Of a DNA stretch of 64,000 bases, positions 53,406-64,000 are shown one piece after another. Source of the DNA: Silurus meridionalis. Taxonomy: Eukaryota; Chordata; Actinopteri; Siluriformes; Siluridae. Positions within the stretch are counted from its first letter, which is position 1; each line of letters opens with the position of its first letter. The stretch spans positions 23,547,632 to 23,611,631 of the forward strand of contig NC_060885.1 in the NCBI RefSeq assembly GCF_014805685.1. Direction: 5' to 3'. A program made the position numbers and the translations under genes. The notes below the pieces were generated by a model. It ran no database searches. It worked only from the letters and a program-made list of their open reading frames with translations, and was not told the DNA's origin.

Positions 53406-54025
53406 TGTAATAATAATCATTATTTTATAAAGCACCTTTAAAAGTTACATCTCAAAGCAATTTACAAAGCATATAAATAGAGAATGCAATTAAAACAACA
53501 TAAATAAATAATAAATAATCACAAATAATCATACATACATTACAAAAAAATCCCTGAAAAGCTATCCTGATTTTAAGAGCAGATTTATTAACATTAAAGG
53601 ATTCAGCCTGTCTAATCTCAATAGGAAAAGAATTCCAAAGTTTTGGTGCACAAGAAGAAAAGGCAGAGTCAAACAAAGAACATAAACAGGTAGGAGGAAC
53701 AGCAAAAAGACCGAAATAAGAGTGTAAACAGTTAAAAGGTGTGACAATAATGTGGCACCATACCATGCCACATTAGATCAAGCCTTGTAGATCAGCATGA
53801 AACCTGACAGGGAGGCAGTGCAATGACTCTAAAACTGGTGAGACATACTCAACTGTCATGGTCTGTGTCACTATCTGAGCAGCTGAATTTTGTACAGCCT
53901 GCAGTTAGTTTAAAGTAGATTAAGAAACCCCTGCAAGCAAAGAATTACAGTAATCAATGCATGAAAAACAAAAGAATTAATAAATTTTTTAGCAACAGAA
54001 AAAGACAAAATGGGCTAAAAAAATT
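53406..54025 (-). pseudogene. LINE 3' fragment, minus strand
   Basis: The minus frame at 53452-53766 has SLFDSAFSSCAPKLWNSFPI and EIRQAESFNVNKSALKI, matching the APKLWN.LP...R end of LINE RT ORFs; the adjacent TTTATAAAGCACCTTTAAA-type sequence near 53424 is LINE 3'-end-like. The remainder to ~54020 is consistent with more LINE sequence but not firmly assigned. Confidence 0.6.
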
Positions 54026-54029
54026 ATTT

Positions 54030-56800
54030 ACTGATATAGCTTGGCCGGCCGGTGAACATAAAGCCCCTCCCCTGGTCAAGTTTGATGAGTGTTTTTTGCT
54101 CCTGGCGTCACAGCCTCCGAGTTGGAACTTGCCATTCTTCCCTGACATTCCCAGGCCTTTCTCGTCCCGCCTCATCTGCCCCAAGACCCAGTTTATTCCA
54201 ATGTCTCGAGGATTATGGCTATGGTGTCATGCCACAGGTTGAAGAGACGCTAGCATGCTATCTCTCCCTAGGTGTGGCATCTTCCCTAAAACCCCCAACA
54301 TTACCTGCTAAGCCCCTGCGCGCTACCTCGGTGCTGTTGGGTAAGGCTTATGCCTCAGCAGGTCAGGCCGCTGGATGTCTGCACACCATGTCAGTGCTGC
54401 AGGCATACCAAGCCTGATAGACCCCTTGGGCGGCCAGTCTTCTTTGTGGCCCGTATCTTTGTGGCCGGTCTATGGTCACCATAATAGCCACTGAGAGACA
54501 TCTCTGGCTTACCATGTCCGAAATACCGGACAGGGACAAGGTCGTGCTGCTGGACGCCCTAATTTCTCCTTCAGGCCTGTTCGGCGACGCTGTTGATTTG
54601 GTAGTCGACAGGTTCCAGGAGTCCAACAGACAATCGGCCTCGTTCCAGCAGTATCTCCTATGCCGCTCTCAAAGGGCTGCACAGCGGGCGCAGCCCTAAC
54701 CCCAACCCAGCACATTGTACCGCCAATTGCAGACACAGAGCATCGCGATGCGCTCTCACCCTGTGTAGGATCCTGCACAGTGCCCTGGGTCAAAGCCCCT
54801 TGAGGTGACAGATCTGAGGACTGTCATCTCCAGGAAGAGGGGTTCGGCCAAAAGGTCCTGACCCGACCTGTGGAGGGATAACGGGGTGTGTAGCACTGAT
54901 TTTCTTGGTGCCCGTTTTCCCCCGAATACCTCCAGCCCTAGGGCCCTAGAGCACACCGGAGTCTTCACGGGATTCTTCCCACCCTGGTGGGAAGCCAGCA
55001 GGCTCTGGTCATGGAACAGGAAGTAAACACTCTCCTGAGGAAGGAGACCATCAAGGTGGTCCCTCCATTAGAACAAGAGTCTGGGTTCTACAGCCAGTAC
55101 TTCATAGTTCCGAAAAAGGATGGAGGGTTGCGTCCTATCTTAGATGTACGTCAGCTAAAGCGCTCTCTCATGAGACTCAGGTTCAAGATGCTGACCCTCA
55201 AGCAGGTCTTGCTTCAAATCAGATCTGAGGACTGGTTTGTTATGGTAGATCCAAAGGATGCGTACTTTCATGTATCCATCCTACCTTCTCACAGGAAGTT
55301 CCTGAGGTTCGGTTTCGGGGCCGAAGCTTACCAGTACCAGGTTCTTCCATTTGGCCTTGCCATTTCACCCCATACCTTCATAAAATGTGTGGATGTGGCT
55401 TTGGTTTCCCTGAGGTCTCAGAGCATCTGCATCCTCAACTACATTGGTTAATCCTAGCTCAATCAGAGCAGTTGGCGGTCTGGTATCGAGATGTTGTTCT
55501 CGCCCACATGAAAGCATTGGGGGTTTTGGCAGAATGCCGGAAAAAGACAGAAAACCACCTACCTTGGTGTCATATAAGATTCGACTACTTTGCACACAGC
55601 TTTTCCATGCCTGCATTGTTGCCATCCTTACAGCCACCAGGAACGTCAGAGAAGGGCAGCCTCACACTGTCAAGCAGTTCCAGAAACTGCTAGGGCTTAT
55701 TGCAGCTGCAGGCAGTGTAATTCCACTTGGCCTGCTGTACATGAGACCCTTTCAGGACCCGTGGGTTCTCACAGAGGGGCAACCCTCTCCGCACCATCAA
55801 GGTTACGTGGCGATGCCTACGTGCCTTAGATGTTTGGAGAGATCCCCGGTTCCTATCTCTAGGCCCCGTGCTGGGAGTCCCCGGTCGTTGCTTACGACGG
55901 ATGCGTCCCTTATGGGGTGGGGACCGATCATGAGTGGTTGCTCCTTCTGAGGTCAAGTGGGAAGGGCCCCATCTACACTGGCACATCAACTGCTTAGAGA
56001 TGCTGGCCGTGCTTCTGCCACTGAAGCATTTTCTCTCACATCTCAGAGGTTACCATGTTTTGCAATACTGCGGTGTTCTCCTTAAACCGGTTGAACGATG
56101 CCAGCAGACACCGTGTTGAGGCAGGGGTTGAGACTCGGGGAATGGTGGCTCCACCCTGATGTGGTGGAGCAGGTTTGGGAGACATTTGGGAGAGCTCAGG
56201 TGGATCTGTTTACGTCTTAAGAGATGTCGCACTGTCCCCTCTGGTTCTCCCTTACTCCAATCCCGCTGGGGCTGATCGCTATGGCTCAGGTGTGACTGAG
56301 GCTGCATCTGTACACCTTTTTCCCCATCGCGCTGCTTCCAGAAGTTCTGGAGAGAGTTGGCTGGGACGGAGTCCATCTCCTCCTAGTAGCTCCAAGGTGG
56401 CCGAGCAAACCATGGTTCGTGGACCTGGTCTTTCTCCTCGAGCACCCTCTATGGGACATTCCTCTCCTTTTCCAGCTCGGTGTGAAATATTTCAACCCCG
56501 TCTGGAGCTGTGGAGCCTGTGACTGTGGCCCCTGAGGAGGCACAGCTCTGAGGTTCTGGTCTCTACCACCTCAGTGGAGAGGTGGTCTCTTTCCATTCTT
56601 CACTCCAGAGCTCCCTCCATGAGGAGGTCGTATGCCGCCAGGTGGCGTCTGTTCTGCTCGTGGTGTGAGCACCACCAGCTGGATCCAGTCCACTGCCCGG
56701 TTGGTTCAGTGCTGGATTTCCTCTAGGGACAGGTTACCAAGAGGTTGGCTTGCCAATATTCCAGGTCTTTACTTTGAAGGTTGCCTTTCAAGGGTTAACA
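54030..56800 (+). mobile_element. DIRS-type retrotransposon fragment
   Basis: Internal part of a tyrosine-recombinase retrotransposon on the + strand. Gag-like at 54250-54700 (DKVVLLDALISPSGLFGDAV). RT at 54987-55451. RNase H-like from ~55690 (LLGLIAAAGSVIPLGLLYMR). A decayed region to ~56600 (APRWPSKPWFVDLVFLLEHP) fits the part before the recombinase. No recombinase active site or terminal repeats were found. Confidence 0.85.
54987..55451 (+). pseudogene. DIRS reverse transcriptase, catalytic site deleted
   Basis: 154 codons with YFIVPKKDGGLRPILDVRQL, DWFVMVDPKDAYFHVSI, FLRFGFGAEAYQYQVLPFGL and ending ILNYIG then TAA. In this family NYI is followed by the catalytic Asp-Asp. The sequence after NYI is consistent with loss of 7 bases covering those codons, after which the normal reading resumes in another frame. 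Confidence 0.85.
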
Positions 56801-56960
56801 CAAGTGGACAGAAATAGTATGATGTAAAATATACATTTTAATCTATTTAATTTAATTGTTACATCACTAAATGGCAGGTTTAAAAAACATGCTAACTATC
56901 TATATAGGAGACATCGAGAATTCAGAACTGATGATTATTCATTAATTTATTCACAGTTGA
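56801..56960. other. Unassigned sequence after DIRS
   Basis: Short AT-rich interval without recognised features. Confidence 0.4.
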
Positions 56961-56963
56961 GAG

Positions 56964-57330
56964 GGTGTCAGGGAGCACCCTGCGTCTTCACCCGCAACAG
57001 CCCTGCCCGCACGGAGCTGCTCGCCTGGTTATTAAGACGGTGCACCTGATCTCCATTAACCACACACACATATAAGTAGGCCATGTTTACCTTCACGTTG
57101 TCCGTTATTGTTTTTCCACGAGTCACGCTGTCCGCACTGCTATCTTTCTGCTGCTGCCAGCACCGCGCTTCCCCCAGCGCGGTCCAGTGGATTACATTAC
57201 ACAGACTGCCGTATTACGTTCACAGGACTATACAGCTTAGCTGTTGGTGTGTATTTTCCTGCTTTTTGCATTAAAGACTTGGTGTGCGTATACTTTGGCT
57301 TCCGCCTCATTCTCCGAATCGCAGATGGAT
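56964..57330 (+). repeat. Candidate solo LTR
   Basis: A GC-richer island starting TGTCAGGGAGCACC, with a TATA-like ATATAAGTAGG at ~57072 and ATTAAAGACT at ~57269, then GCCTCATTCTCCGAATCGCA. This layout resembles an LTR (promoter then polyadenylation). No matching copy, target duplication or internal element is in the window, so it could instead be another repeat type. Confidence 0.35.
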
Positions 57331-59759
57331 TATATATGCATAATATAGTCATATGTTTGTGAACTTTTATACACTTGCAAAATATTAATTTACTCAGTAA
57401 AACCATGGTCCATGTGCTATTCACAGTTTTCAAAAGGAAGTTAATTATGCATTTGCTTTTTTAGATTTTATTTATTTGTAATAATTATTTTTATTTGTTA
57501 CAGTGAAAGGTGTTATTTTGTCTGATTCAGCTAGGAAGGGTGATATGTAGGTAGCTAGATTTAACATATGCTGTCTGTATTTGTCTCAAACAATTCTATC
57601 TTTATAGTTAATGTGTCAACCCCAACCTGCAGGTGTCTGCATTCTCCCTTTCACATGTATGTGTGTAGGTGTAGTACATTTACAGATTGTGGCTCTAGAG
57701 GTGTATTGAATATCCTTAAATAAAAATGACCTTTTTTTGTGAATCAGGATGTGTAGCATTTTGAACATTTTCATACAAGCACAGAACCTCAAAATGAATC
57801 TGATAATAATAATAGAATTAGTAAGCAGTTAGATAATCCTTTTTCATGAATATTTCATGAATCTACACTAATTAAAAAATAGCCCATAATACAGTTTTAT
57901 TTATAATAAATATAAAAAAGTATAAAAGCTTTGATACTCATTCATCTCTGTTGCTGTTAAAACACAAAATGTATTCAGTTGCCATATCACATAATTGAAA
58001 TATTAGTTGAATGGAGTCCCCCTGTGTACAATTAAATTGCCTTGTTATCTCAATATAAACAGCTAAACAAACACCATCTGGTTCTCCAGACCCACGTAAA
58101 GAGGACTTTGGGATTAAGGACAATAAAACATCTGAAAGACGCACTGTTAATAGAGTGGCATCAACTCATGCAATTCTAAATGTAGGTTATTTTCTTAATT
58201 GGGCAGATACAGTAGAGTTGTTACAAAAAGTACACTTTAAAAAAAAACACTTTAAGCACCCCAATCTTCTTAAATACTAAGTAGCATAGTGTCTGTGAAG
58301 GAGATTATTTAAATTATTTTAATGTTGAGCTAATAGAGAGATTCATAAGGAAAAAGGAAATGGAGAAGGTTTTTATTTTAATTAGCAGCGGATTTCTCAG
58401 AAATTTCTCCTTGCCATAATGTATGATTTACAGAAGCTTTCAGGTCCCTTTCAATCTTTGAACAGCACCCAATCCACCATCCAAATATTTTTGTATAATA
58501 CTTCTAATAGCAGATGAGTTTGAGTAGGAAAAGCATATACAAAAAAAGCATTTGAATCCTACTTCTAAGCTGAGGCTAGTGAATGATGATGATGAAAATG
58601 ATTGTTATATAAATAATAACTTCAGACAAAATATTTTTCCTGACTACTACTGAGAATGTTTCTTAGTTCCATACAATGCTGGCATTTACACACTCTGGTA
58701 TTACTGTCTCTAAATTTGGGATATCATGACATATGACACGGATACAAACCGACAGCATTAACCTGGAAATGCTGTTATATGCTTTTAAGGGTTACCTATA
58801 GCACTAGAAAATTGTTGTTACAGCATTTTGTGTGCATCAGATATGCTACTAATTTAATATTTTAGGTTTAAACAGTAATTAAAACGTATTTGGGATCTTA
58901 AAAACACTGATTCAAAAGCATGCAGCATTGTTCTTGGTAACACCACTATCACCTTGCTGAGCTTTAAAACATTTGACAAAGCAGTTTAATTGAATGAAAG
59001 ATTCATACATTTCATATACTTCTAAAAATTTGGAAAGGCCTTAACTCCAGGAATATTCCTCCTTAGAACATTTAAAATGTGCTTGAACTAATGGCAAAAG
59101 ATTCAGGGTGACTAATTTGTGGTTCATAGAAGCAGTGACCTCAGAAGTCTGAAGAGCTCTGAATAAGTTTTAGTGTAGAAAACGAAAAACTAGGGCTTCT
59201 TTGTGCCTATTTTTTATATATCTGCTATATTTTTGTGTATAATTAGTTTGTAATGAACATAATTAGCACTATTAATATTACAATTAGTGTTATGTAAGTC
59301 AGGCTCTGCCATTAGCAGCACCCTAACCTCCACCCACATGTCCCTGTCACTCAGTGGTACACAACAAAGAATTCCCATAAAAATATCCATCCCCAGCTTA
59401 GCACTTCACTTTAACTCCCAGCTCAACGCACAGCCTCATCACTATGCTAATTGCTCATTTATGTATTCTCCAGTCATCCAGCCTGATTAAACAGGCACAG
59501 TTTCAAAGATTTTCGCAATGCCGAATTAAAGCCAACTGCAGTATTTTGTGTTGCTACCCGAGTAAAGAAAGTTTTGCATATAATGGGCTATTAGAGGTGT
59601 TTCTGGTCTGATGGATGTACTGAAATAATAGTTGATGTGGTCCTTGTCACTGCCTAAAGAGGAACCCTGTTTTAAAGCCTGAAGATCGATTTTGCTTTGT
59701 TGGAAGTGCAGGATAATACCGAATTTAACAAGCTGTGGGAGATTATGTGCAGGTGGATA
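57331..59759. other. Unassigned AT-rich region
   Basis: About 2.4 kb with no recognised exon or repeat. ORFs at 57938-58144, 59287-59490 and 59526-59762 lack motifs. Confidence 0.5.
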
Positions 59760-59767
59760 CATAGTAT

Positions 59768-59915
59768 CAGGGGCGTAGCCATCATTTCAAAAGTGGGGGG
59801 GACGAAATGTGTAGTGTTACCAGGTTTTTTCCCCTCCAATAAAAAAGTGAGGGGGACGAATTAACTTTTTATAAAAAGTGCGGGGGACATGTCCCCCGCG
59901 TAATCTACGCCCCTG
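59768..59915. mobile_element. hAT-type MITE, 148 bp, with 8-bp TSD
   Basis: Ends CAGGGGCGTAG and its exact inverse CTACGCCCCTG. It is flanked by CATAGTAT at 59760-59767 and 59916-59923. An 8-bp duplication and short CAGGGG-type ends fit hAT elements. Internally GGGGGACATGTCCCCC forms a palindrome at 59882-59897, and three GGGGGGAC-like motifs occur. No coding capacity. Confidence 0.9.
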
Positions 59916-60114
59916 CATAGTATTATAGCTTTTTTAATGTAAAAGAGAAGTAATCTGAGGGTTTGAAAAAATAGCCAGAATGTTAACTGAATATTCTGCA
60001 TAGTATAGTGCAGTATAGTGTGTTGAACAGCAGTGCTTTTTCTTTACTTGAGTAATTTACTGATTACACCAGTGATGTTTTATTTGATTTTTTTTTCCTA
60101 ATAGCACTATACTT

Positions 60115-60945
60115 AGAACTTCACTTCGTTACTTAATATCAACTCCATCACCAAGTAATCCCAGCAGCATCCTGAGAAGGCAAAGGAAAGCTCGTTTTCC
60201 TCCCCTCATCCTTACCACATTCTACAGAGGGACCATTGAGAGCATCTTGAGCAGCTGCATCACTGCCTGGTTTGGGAACTGCACCGTCTCGAATCGCAAG
60301 ACCCTACAGAGGATAGTGTGGACAGCTGAGATTATCTGAGTCTCTCTCTCCTCTATCACGGACATTTACACCACACTCTTCACCCTCCTGCCATCAGGAA
60401 AGCGGTTTCGAAGCATTTGGGCTGTCACATTCAGACTGTACAACAGTTTCTTCCCTCAAGCCATCAGGCTTCTTAACACAAAACTGAACTAAAACTCACA
60501 CACGCAACTGTGTGACTGATCTGTACAACCTGGACTCAACACACACTCGTATTCACTTCACACATCCATGTCTTCAGAACCACCCATATTATATCACTTA
60601 ATTACTACAAACTGTTTACATGCTGGTTTTGCACATCTTTTTGACTGCTGCTATTGCTTTTTTTGCACAAACCATTTTGTTTGCATTTTCTTTAATTACA
60701 TGGACACTCCTGTACTCAGTTCTTTTTTACACACTGTACTGTTTGCACCAGGTTGCACATGATGCACTTTATGTGGCGAGGACACTTACTAGTCCGTAGC
60801 CCTGTGTTTTCTGTTATTTAGATTTATGCTGTAAATGTAGCACCAGGGTTCTGAAAGAACGTTGTTTCATTTCACTGTGTACTGCGTCAGCTACATATGG
60901 TTGAAATGACAATAAAAAGCTTCTTTACTTGACTTGATTTAGGGT
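60115..60945 (+). pseudogene. LINE 3' end, + strand
   Basis: The + strand reads TTFYRGTIESILSSCITAWF and GNCTVSNRKTLQRIVWTAEI, the C-terminal RT segment of a fish LINE. A UTR follows, ending in GGTTGAAATGACAATAAAAA and a CTTGACTTGA tail (~60925-60945). Frames are broken. A related segment is on the minus strand at 61405-61790. Confidence 0.7.
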
Positions 60946-61404
60946 ATTTTCCTGCACCACTAGAATCACTGCTTTATTTGCTACAACCAAATTTTTTTCA
61001 TGTTCAACATAAATAGACTACCAGAACAGAAATATTAAAAAAAGAATTAATGACAATAGACTTAATTATTTTAAGGCAACATTAAATCAGCTTTTACTGG
61101 TTAGACACAACACCATACAGGACACCTTTTATGATGCCATACAGTGAAATGCCTTTTATGGCTGTTCAGTGACATAATATATAAGATATACAGCAAATCA
61201 TTACTGTATGTGGTTTACGTATGAACTTATACTGTATATGCAATATGTGCAGCAGTATGTGCAAGACTATGCTTTGCAACAGTGAGCTGAGGTAGCTGCA
61301 GTGAAAGAGCTGACAATACTAAAAAATATTTATAAATATGGGACATGCCATGTGTATTGACAGCATTGTTCTATGTGTGGGTGTTTTTGTAGAGAAATGC
61401 AGGG

Positions 61405-61790
61405 TGTGTATTTAAATGTCTATGCCTAAATAGTCTTAGGTGTTGTTCTGCACTCCTTTTGGCCTTCAGAGAGCAGAAGCACTTCCCTGGCCTCAGCAGA
61501 GAGAGGTCCTTCCTTATCTTCCTGGTCTTGGTCCAGCGCCACTTGGTGCAGATAGACTTTAGGTCATGGAGCACAGCTGTTTGCACCAGCCTCTGGAGAG
61601 CTTGTCTATCCTACTTGATGTTGTTCCCGAACCTGGCTGTGATGCTCCCTGTCTGTGTACTCTCCATGGCACAGGGATATAAGTTCCTGAGCACCCTAGA
61701 AGGCAGTTTAAAGTCCCTAAGATCTTGCCAGGCCTTCTTTACCAGATTGTAAATGTGGTCAGGAACATGACTGGTTGTGTGTGACTATCC
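61405..61790 (-). pseudogene. LINE RT C-terminal fragment, minus strand
   Basis: The minus strand reads RQALQRLVQTAVLHDLKSIC and LSLLRPGKCFCSLKAKRSAE. The R.LQR.V.TA stretch matches the same region of the 60115-60945 fragment. Short and inactive. Confidence 0.65.
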
Positions 61791-63702
61791 ACTATCTCTA
61801 CTGGATTCTTGTTTATTCTGTGTGGTAGTTTCTATCATACCTTGTGCTAAATTTCATTATCTAATCTTTTGGTTTACTGAAGATTTCTGTTGAGGTTGTC
61901 ATCATTTATCTCAATCAATATATTTATAATATAATATAATTATCTAAATTTGTAACAATTAAGAACAAACACCCAGTTTGACCATATTGAAGGTAATTTT
62001 GCCAACAGATGCACTATATAAAATGCACTTGCTTGACCTACATTTTTGAACATGTGCATATACTGTATATGAAGTGTAAAATCTATAAACATTAACATTT
62101 CTTAACGTAGAATTTTTGCTATTAGGATGTATTTTACACAATGTTGTATAATCTGCATTTAGTTAGTCATTTGACAAATACAAATAGTTAGTCATACATT
62201 ATTATTAAGTTACTCTTAGCCTTTTCACAAATTGTAAAAATAAAAAATATAAATGTTGTCTTTATGAATGAATGAATCAGTTTCTTCCACAATGTAACAG
62301 CATTTCACATTTTAAGATCAGAATCAGATTTTTTATATGTGCAGTGTCATGCTCTTACTGCACCTGGCCAAGCATATGGGAAGCAGCACATATCACTTCT
62401 TAATTAAATCCTGTTATACTGCAAGTGAAAAACCTTTGTCCAATCAACTATTAATACCAATATTCATAATATTAGTATTTACCGAGGAAAATCATGAAGT
62501 CTCACAAGACATATTTTGTCTTACTTAACGTTAGTTTTGTAACTCTATATTTTTTAGGTTTTAGAAAGTTGATATACTGGAATGAGTTCAAGCCAAGACT
62601 GCACATTATAGCATGAATCTTGCATTTTATAACATTTTACAACAGGAAACCATGCAAAGTGGAAGCTTGCCCTCTGTGACCACAGTGCAGCAGTGAACTT
62701 TGTGTCTTTCTGTCAGTATTCATCTTTAGGTTTCTGCACATTTCCTATTTATTTCCTCTTGAATTATTTAAAATTACTTTGGATTTTGAACTGGCATTTA
62801 GCTGTGACAGTACGACTAAACAAAACAGCAGTAGAAGGAACAGAAAATGACCTTACTGCTCGACATCGTTTTAAACGTTGCTTACTCGGGGTGACCTGGG
62901 TCAGTTGTTTAGGGAGAAGGGAAAGATTAAGACTATATATAACTGGAGTAGATAACCCTCTGCTCTATAGCTACAACAAACTTCATCATTTTAATTTTGT
63001 TCTGAAAAGAAAAGTTTCTTAATCCTATTACTAAATGTGATATGCAGTGAGTAAAGGTTCTGTTTAAAAAATAAACTGTGCCTATAAATGTCAGGATGCT
63101 TGATTATTAAAGTAAAGCCATTCATCACACTTCATGGATCATTGAAGATTTTGTACAGCTGATAGGGTATGTCGCCAAACTACTTAGCCATGCTTATTTT
63201 CCTAAAATCACTTTATATGAGAACATTACTCATCTTGAAGCAAATGACAAGATAACACTGAAACAACACACTTCTTTGCACTTTTGCAGAGTTCAGCAAT
63301 GTTTTGCATAAAAGATAAACAGCGTACTAATTCAATTAATTTGATGTAAATGTGTGTGGACATGTTGAGGCTCTGGTAATTAATGGATGATGAGATCATT
63401 TCAAAGCCAGTAACCTTATAAGAATCAAGTCCATTGTCTCAGGTAAACATAATAACCCATTGGATATTTACCCATCCCCTTGCTGTTATACACTTTCAAT
63501 CTGTCTAATTTATTCTTTGCAGATATAAAAAAATATTTCTGCAATCTATGTTTTGTGCTAGAAACATTATCCTTAATGGGTTACCTTTTGACATAACCTA
63601 CAAAAGTGGCTAGATAGCAATAGTACATTTTATATCACAGAATGTTTCATTTTTTCCCTCTTTGACCTACAAAAGCTGAACATCAGGCCAGGTGTTTATA
63701 CA
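61791..63702. other. Unassigned AT-rich region
   Basis: No supported gene. The ORF at 62693-63022 (109 codons, TTG start) has no recognisable domain. Confidence 0.5.
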
Positions 63703-63703
63703 C

Positions 63704-63770
<67 letters not shown>
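63703..63770. repeat. (TA)n microsatellite
   Basis: About 34 TA units directly next to a transposon terminus. Confidence 0.95.
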
Positions 63771-63774
<4 letters not shown>

Positions 63775-64000
63775 TGGAACCTCGGGTTACGAACGCCCCA
63801 GCATACGTATAATTCAGGTTATCGCAGTTCATCAAAATCTTTGCCCCTGGTTACGAACAATATATCGGGATACAAACGTCGCTCACCAAAAAATCACAGG
63901 CAAGTTGGTTGTTTTTGCTCTATCCACGCAGCTCGTCACATCAGTTAGCGTCCTGTGTCCCTAGCGAGAGCATCGTGTTACTTATCCGCTTGAACTTTTC
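63771..64000. mobile_element. Tigger/pogo-like element, one end
   Basis: Begins ACAGTGGAACCTCGGGTTAC immediately after TA repeats, the form of a TcMar-Tigger terminal repeat inserted at TA. A second GGTTACGAAC motif lies 60 bases in. The element runs off the window, so coding capacity is unknown. Confidence 0.65.

Noticed and set aside
62693..63022. 109-codon ORF as a possible host exon
   Set aside because: TTG start, no recognisable domain, no splice signals I could defend, and surroundings are noncoding.

Overview
This window is vertebrate, almost certainly teleost fish, nuclear DNA. It carries fish-type non-LTR retrotransposons (L1, L2, a Rex1/Babar-like element), Tc1-like transposons, a DIRS element, BEL and Ty3/gypsy retrotransposons, tRNA-derived SINEs and long AT microsatellites. 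I found no convincing host protein-coding exon, rRNA or complete tRNA gene, and no CRISPR array. The species cannot be fixed from the sequence.

Layout. 1-4416: AT-rich flank with a tRNA-SINE, a dispersed repeat and a Tc1 transposon sitting in a (TA)n tract. 4417-19560: an endogenous retrovirus on the minus strand with two ~1.7-kb LTRs, a 4-bp target duplication (ATAC), PBS, PPT, gag, pro-pol and two ORFs in the env position. 19561-28585: a three-level nest in which an L2-type LINE is split by an L1-type LINE, itself split by a Rex1/Babar-like LINE. 28586-45950: mostly unassigned sequence with LINE, BEL/Pao, mariner, Tc1 and SINE fragments. 45951-52990: a minus-strand L2 LINE split by a 4.6-kb Ty3/gypsy element with a GAGAT duplication. 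53400-56800: a LINE fragment and a DIRS fragment. 56800-64000: unassigned sequence, a candidate solo LTR, a hAT-type MITE with an 8-bp duplication, LINE tails and the first part of a Tigger-like element.

How the retrovirus works. Read on the minus strand it has LTR, PBS, a ~1.9-kb leader, gag, an in-frame TGA, protease, RT, RNase H, integrase, then an env-position ORF whose ATG overlaps the pol stop. This order and the gag-TGA-pol arrangement are gamma/epsilon-like. The LTRs are nearly free of substitutions, so the insertion is young. Many frames are broken by single-base indels, often in homopolymers, and some of these may be assembly errors.

The most unusual observation is inside both LTRs. 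On the strand opposite to the virus, U3 carries what looks like a complete small gene: TATA box, short first exon ending in ATGG, a ~274-nt GT-AG intron, a Pro/Ser-rich second exon of ~150 codons with a KSTQT motif, and a stop codon overlapped by AATAAA. Each LTR copy has a different single-base lesion, so the frame appears to have been intact at integration. Other notable points are a 168-codon ORF without ATG upstream of gag, a 58-bp leader repeat with a conserved hairpin, and a 1.2-kb tandem duplication of integrase.
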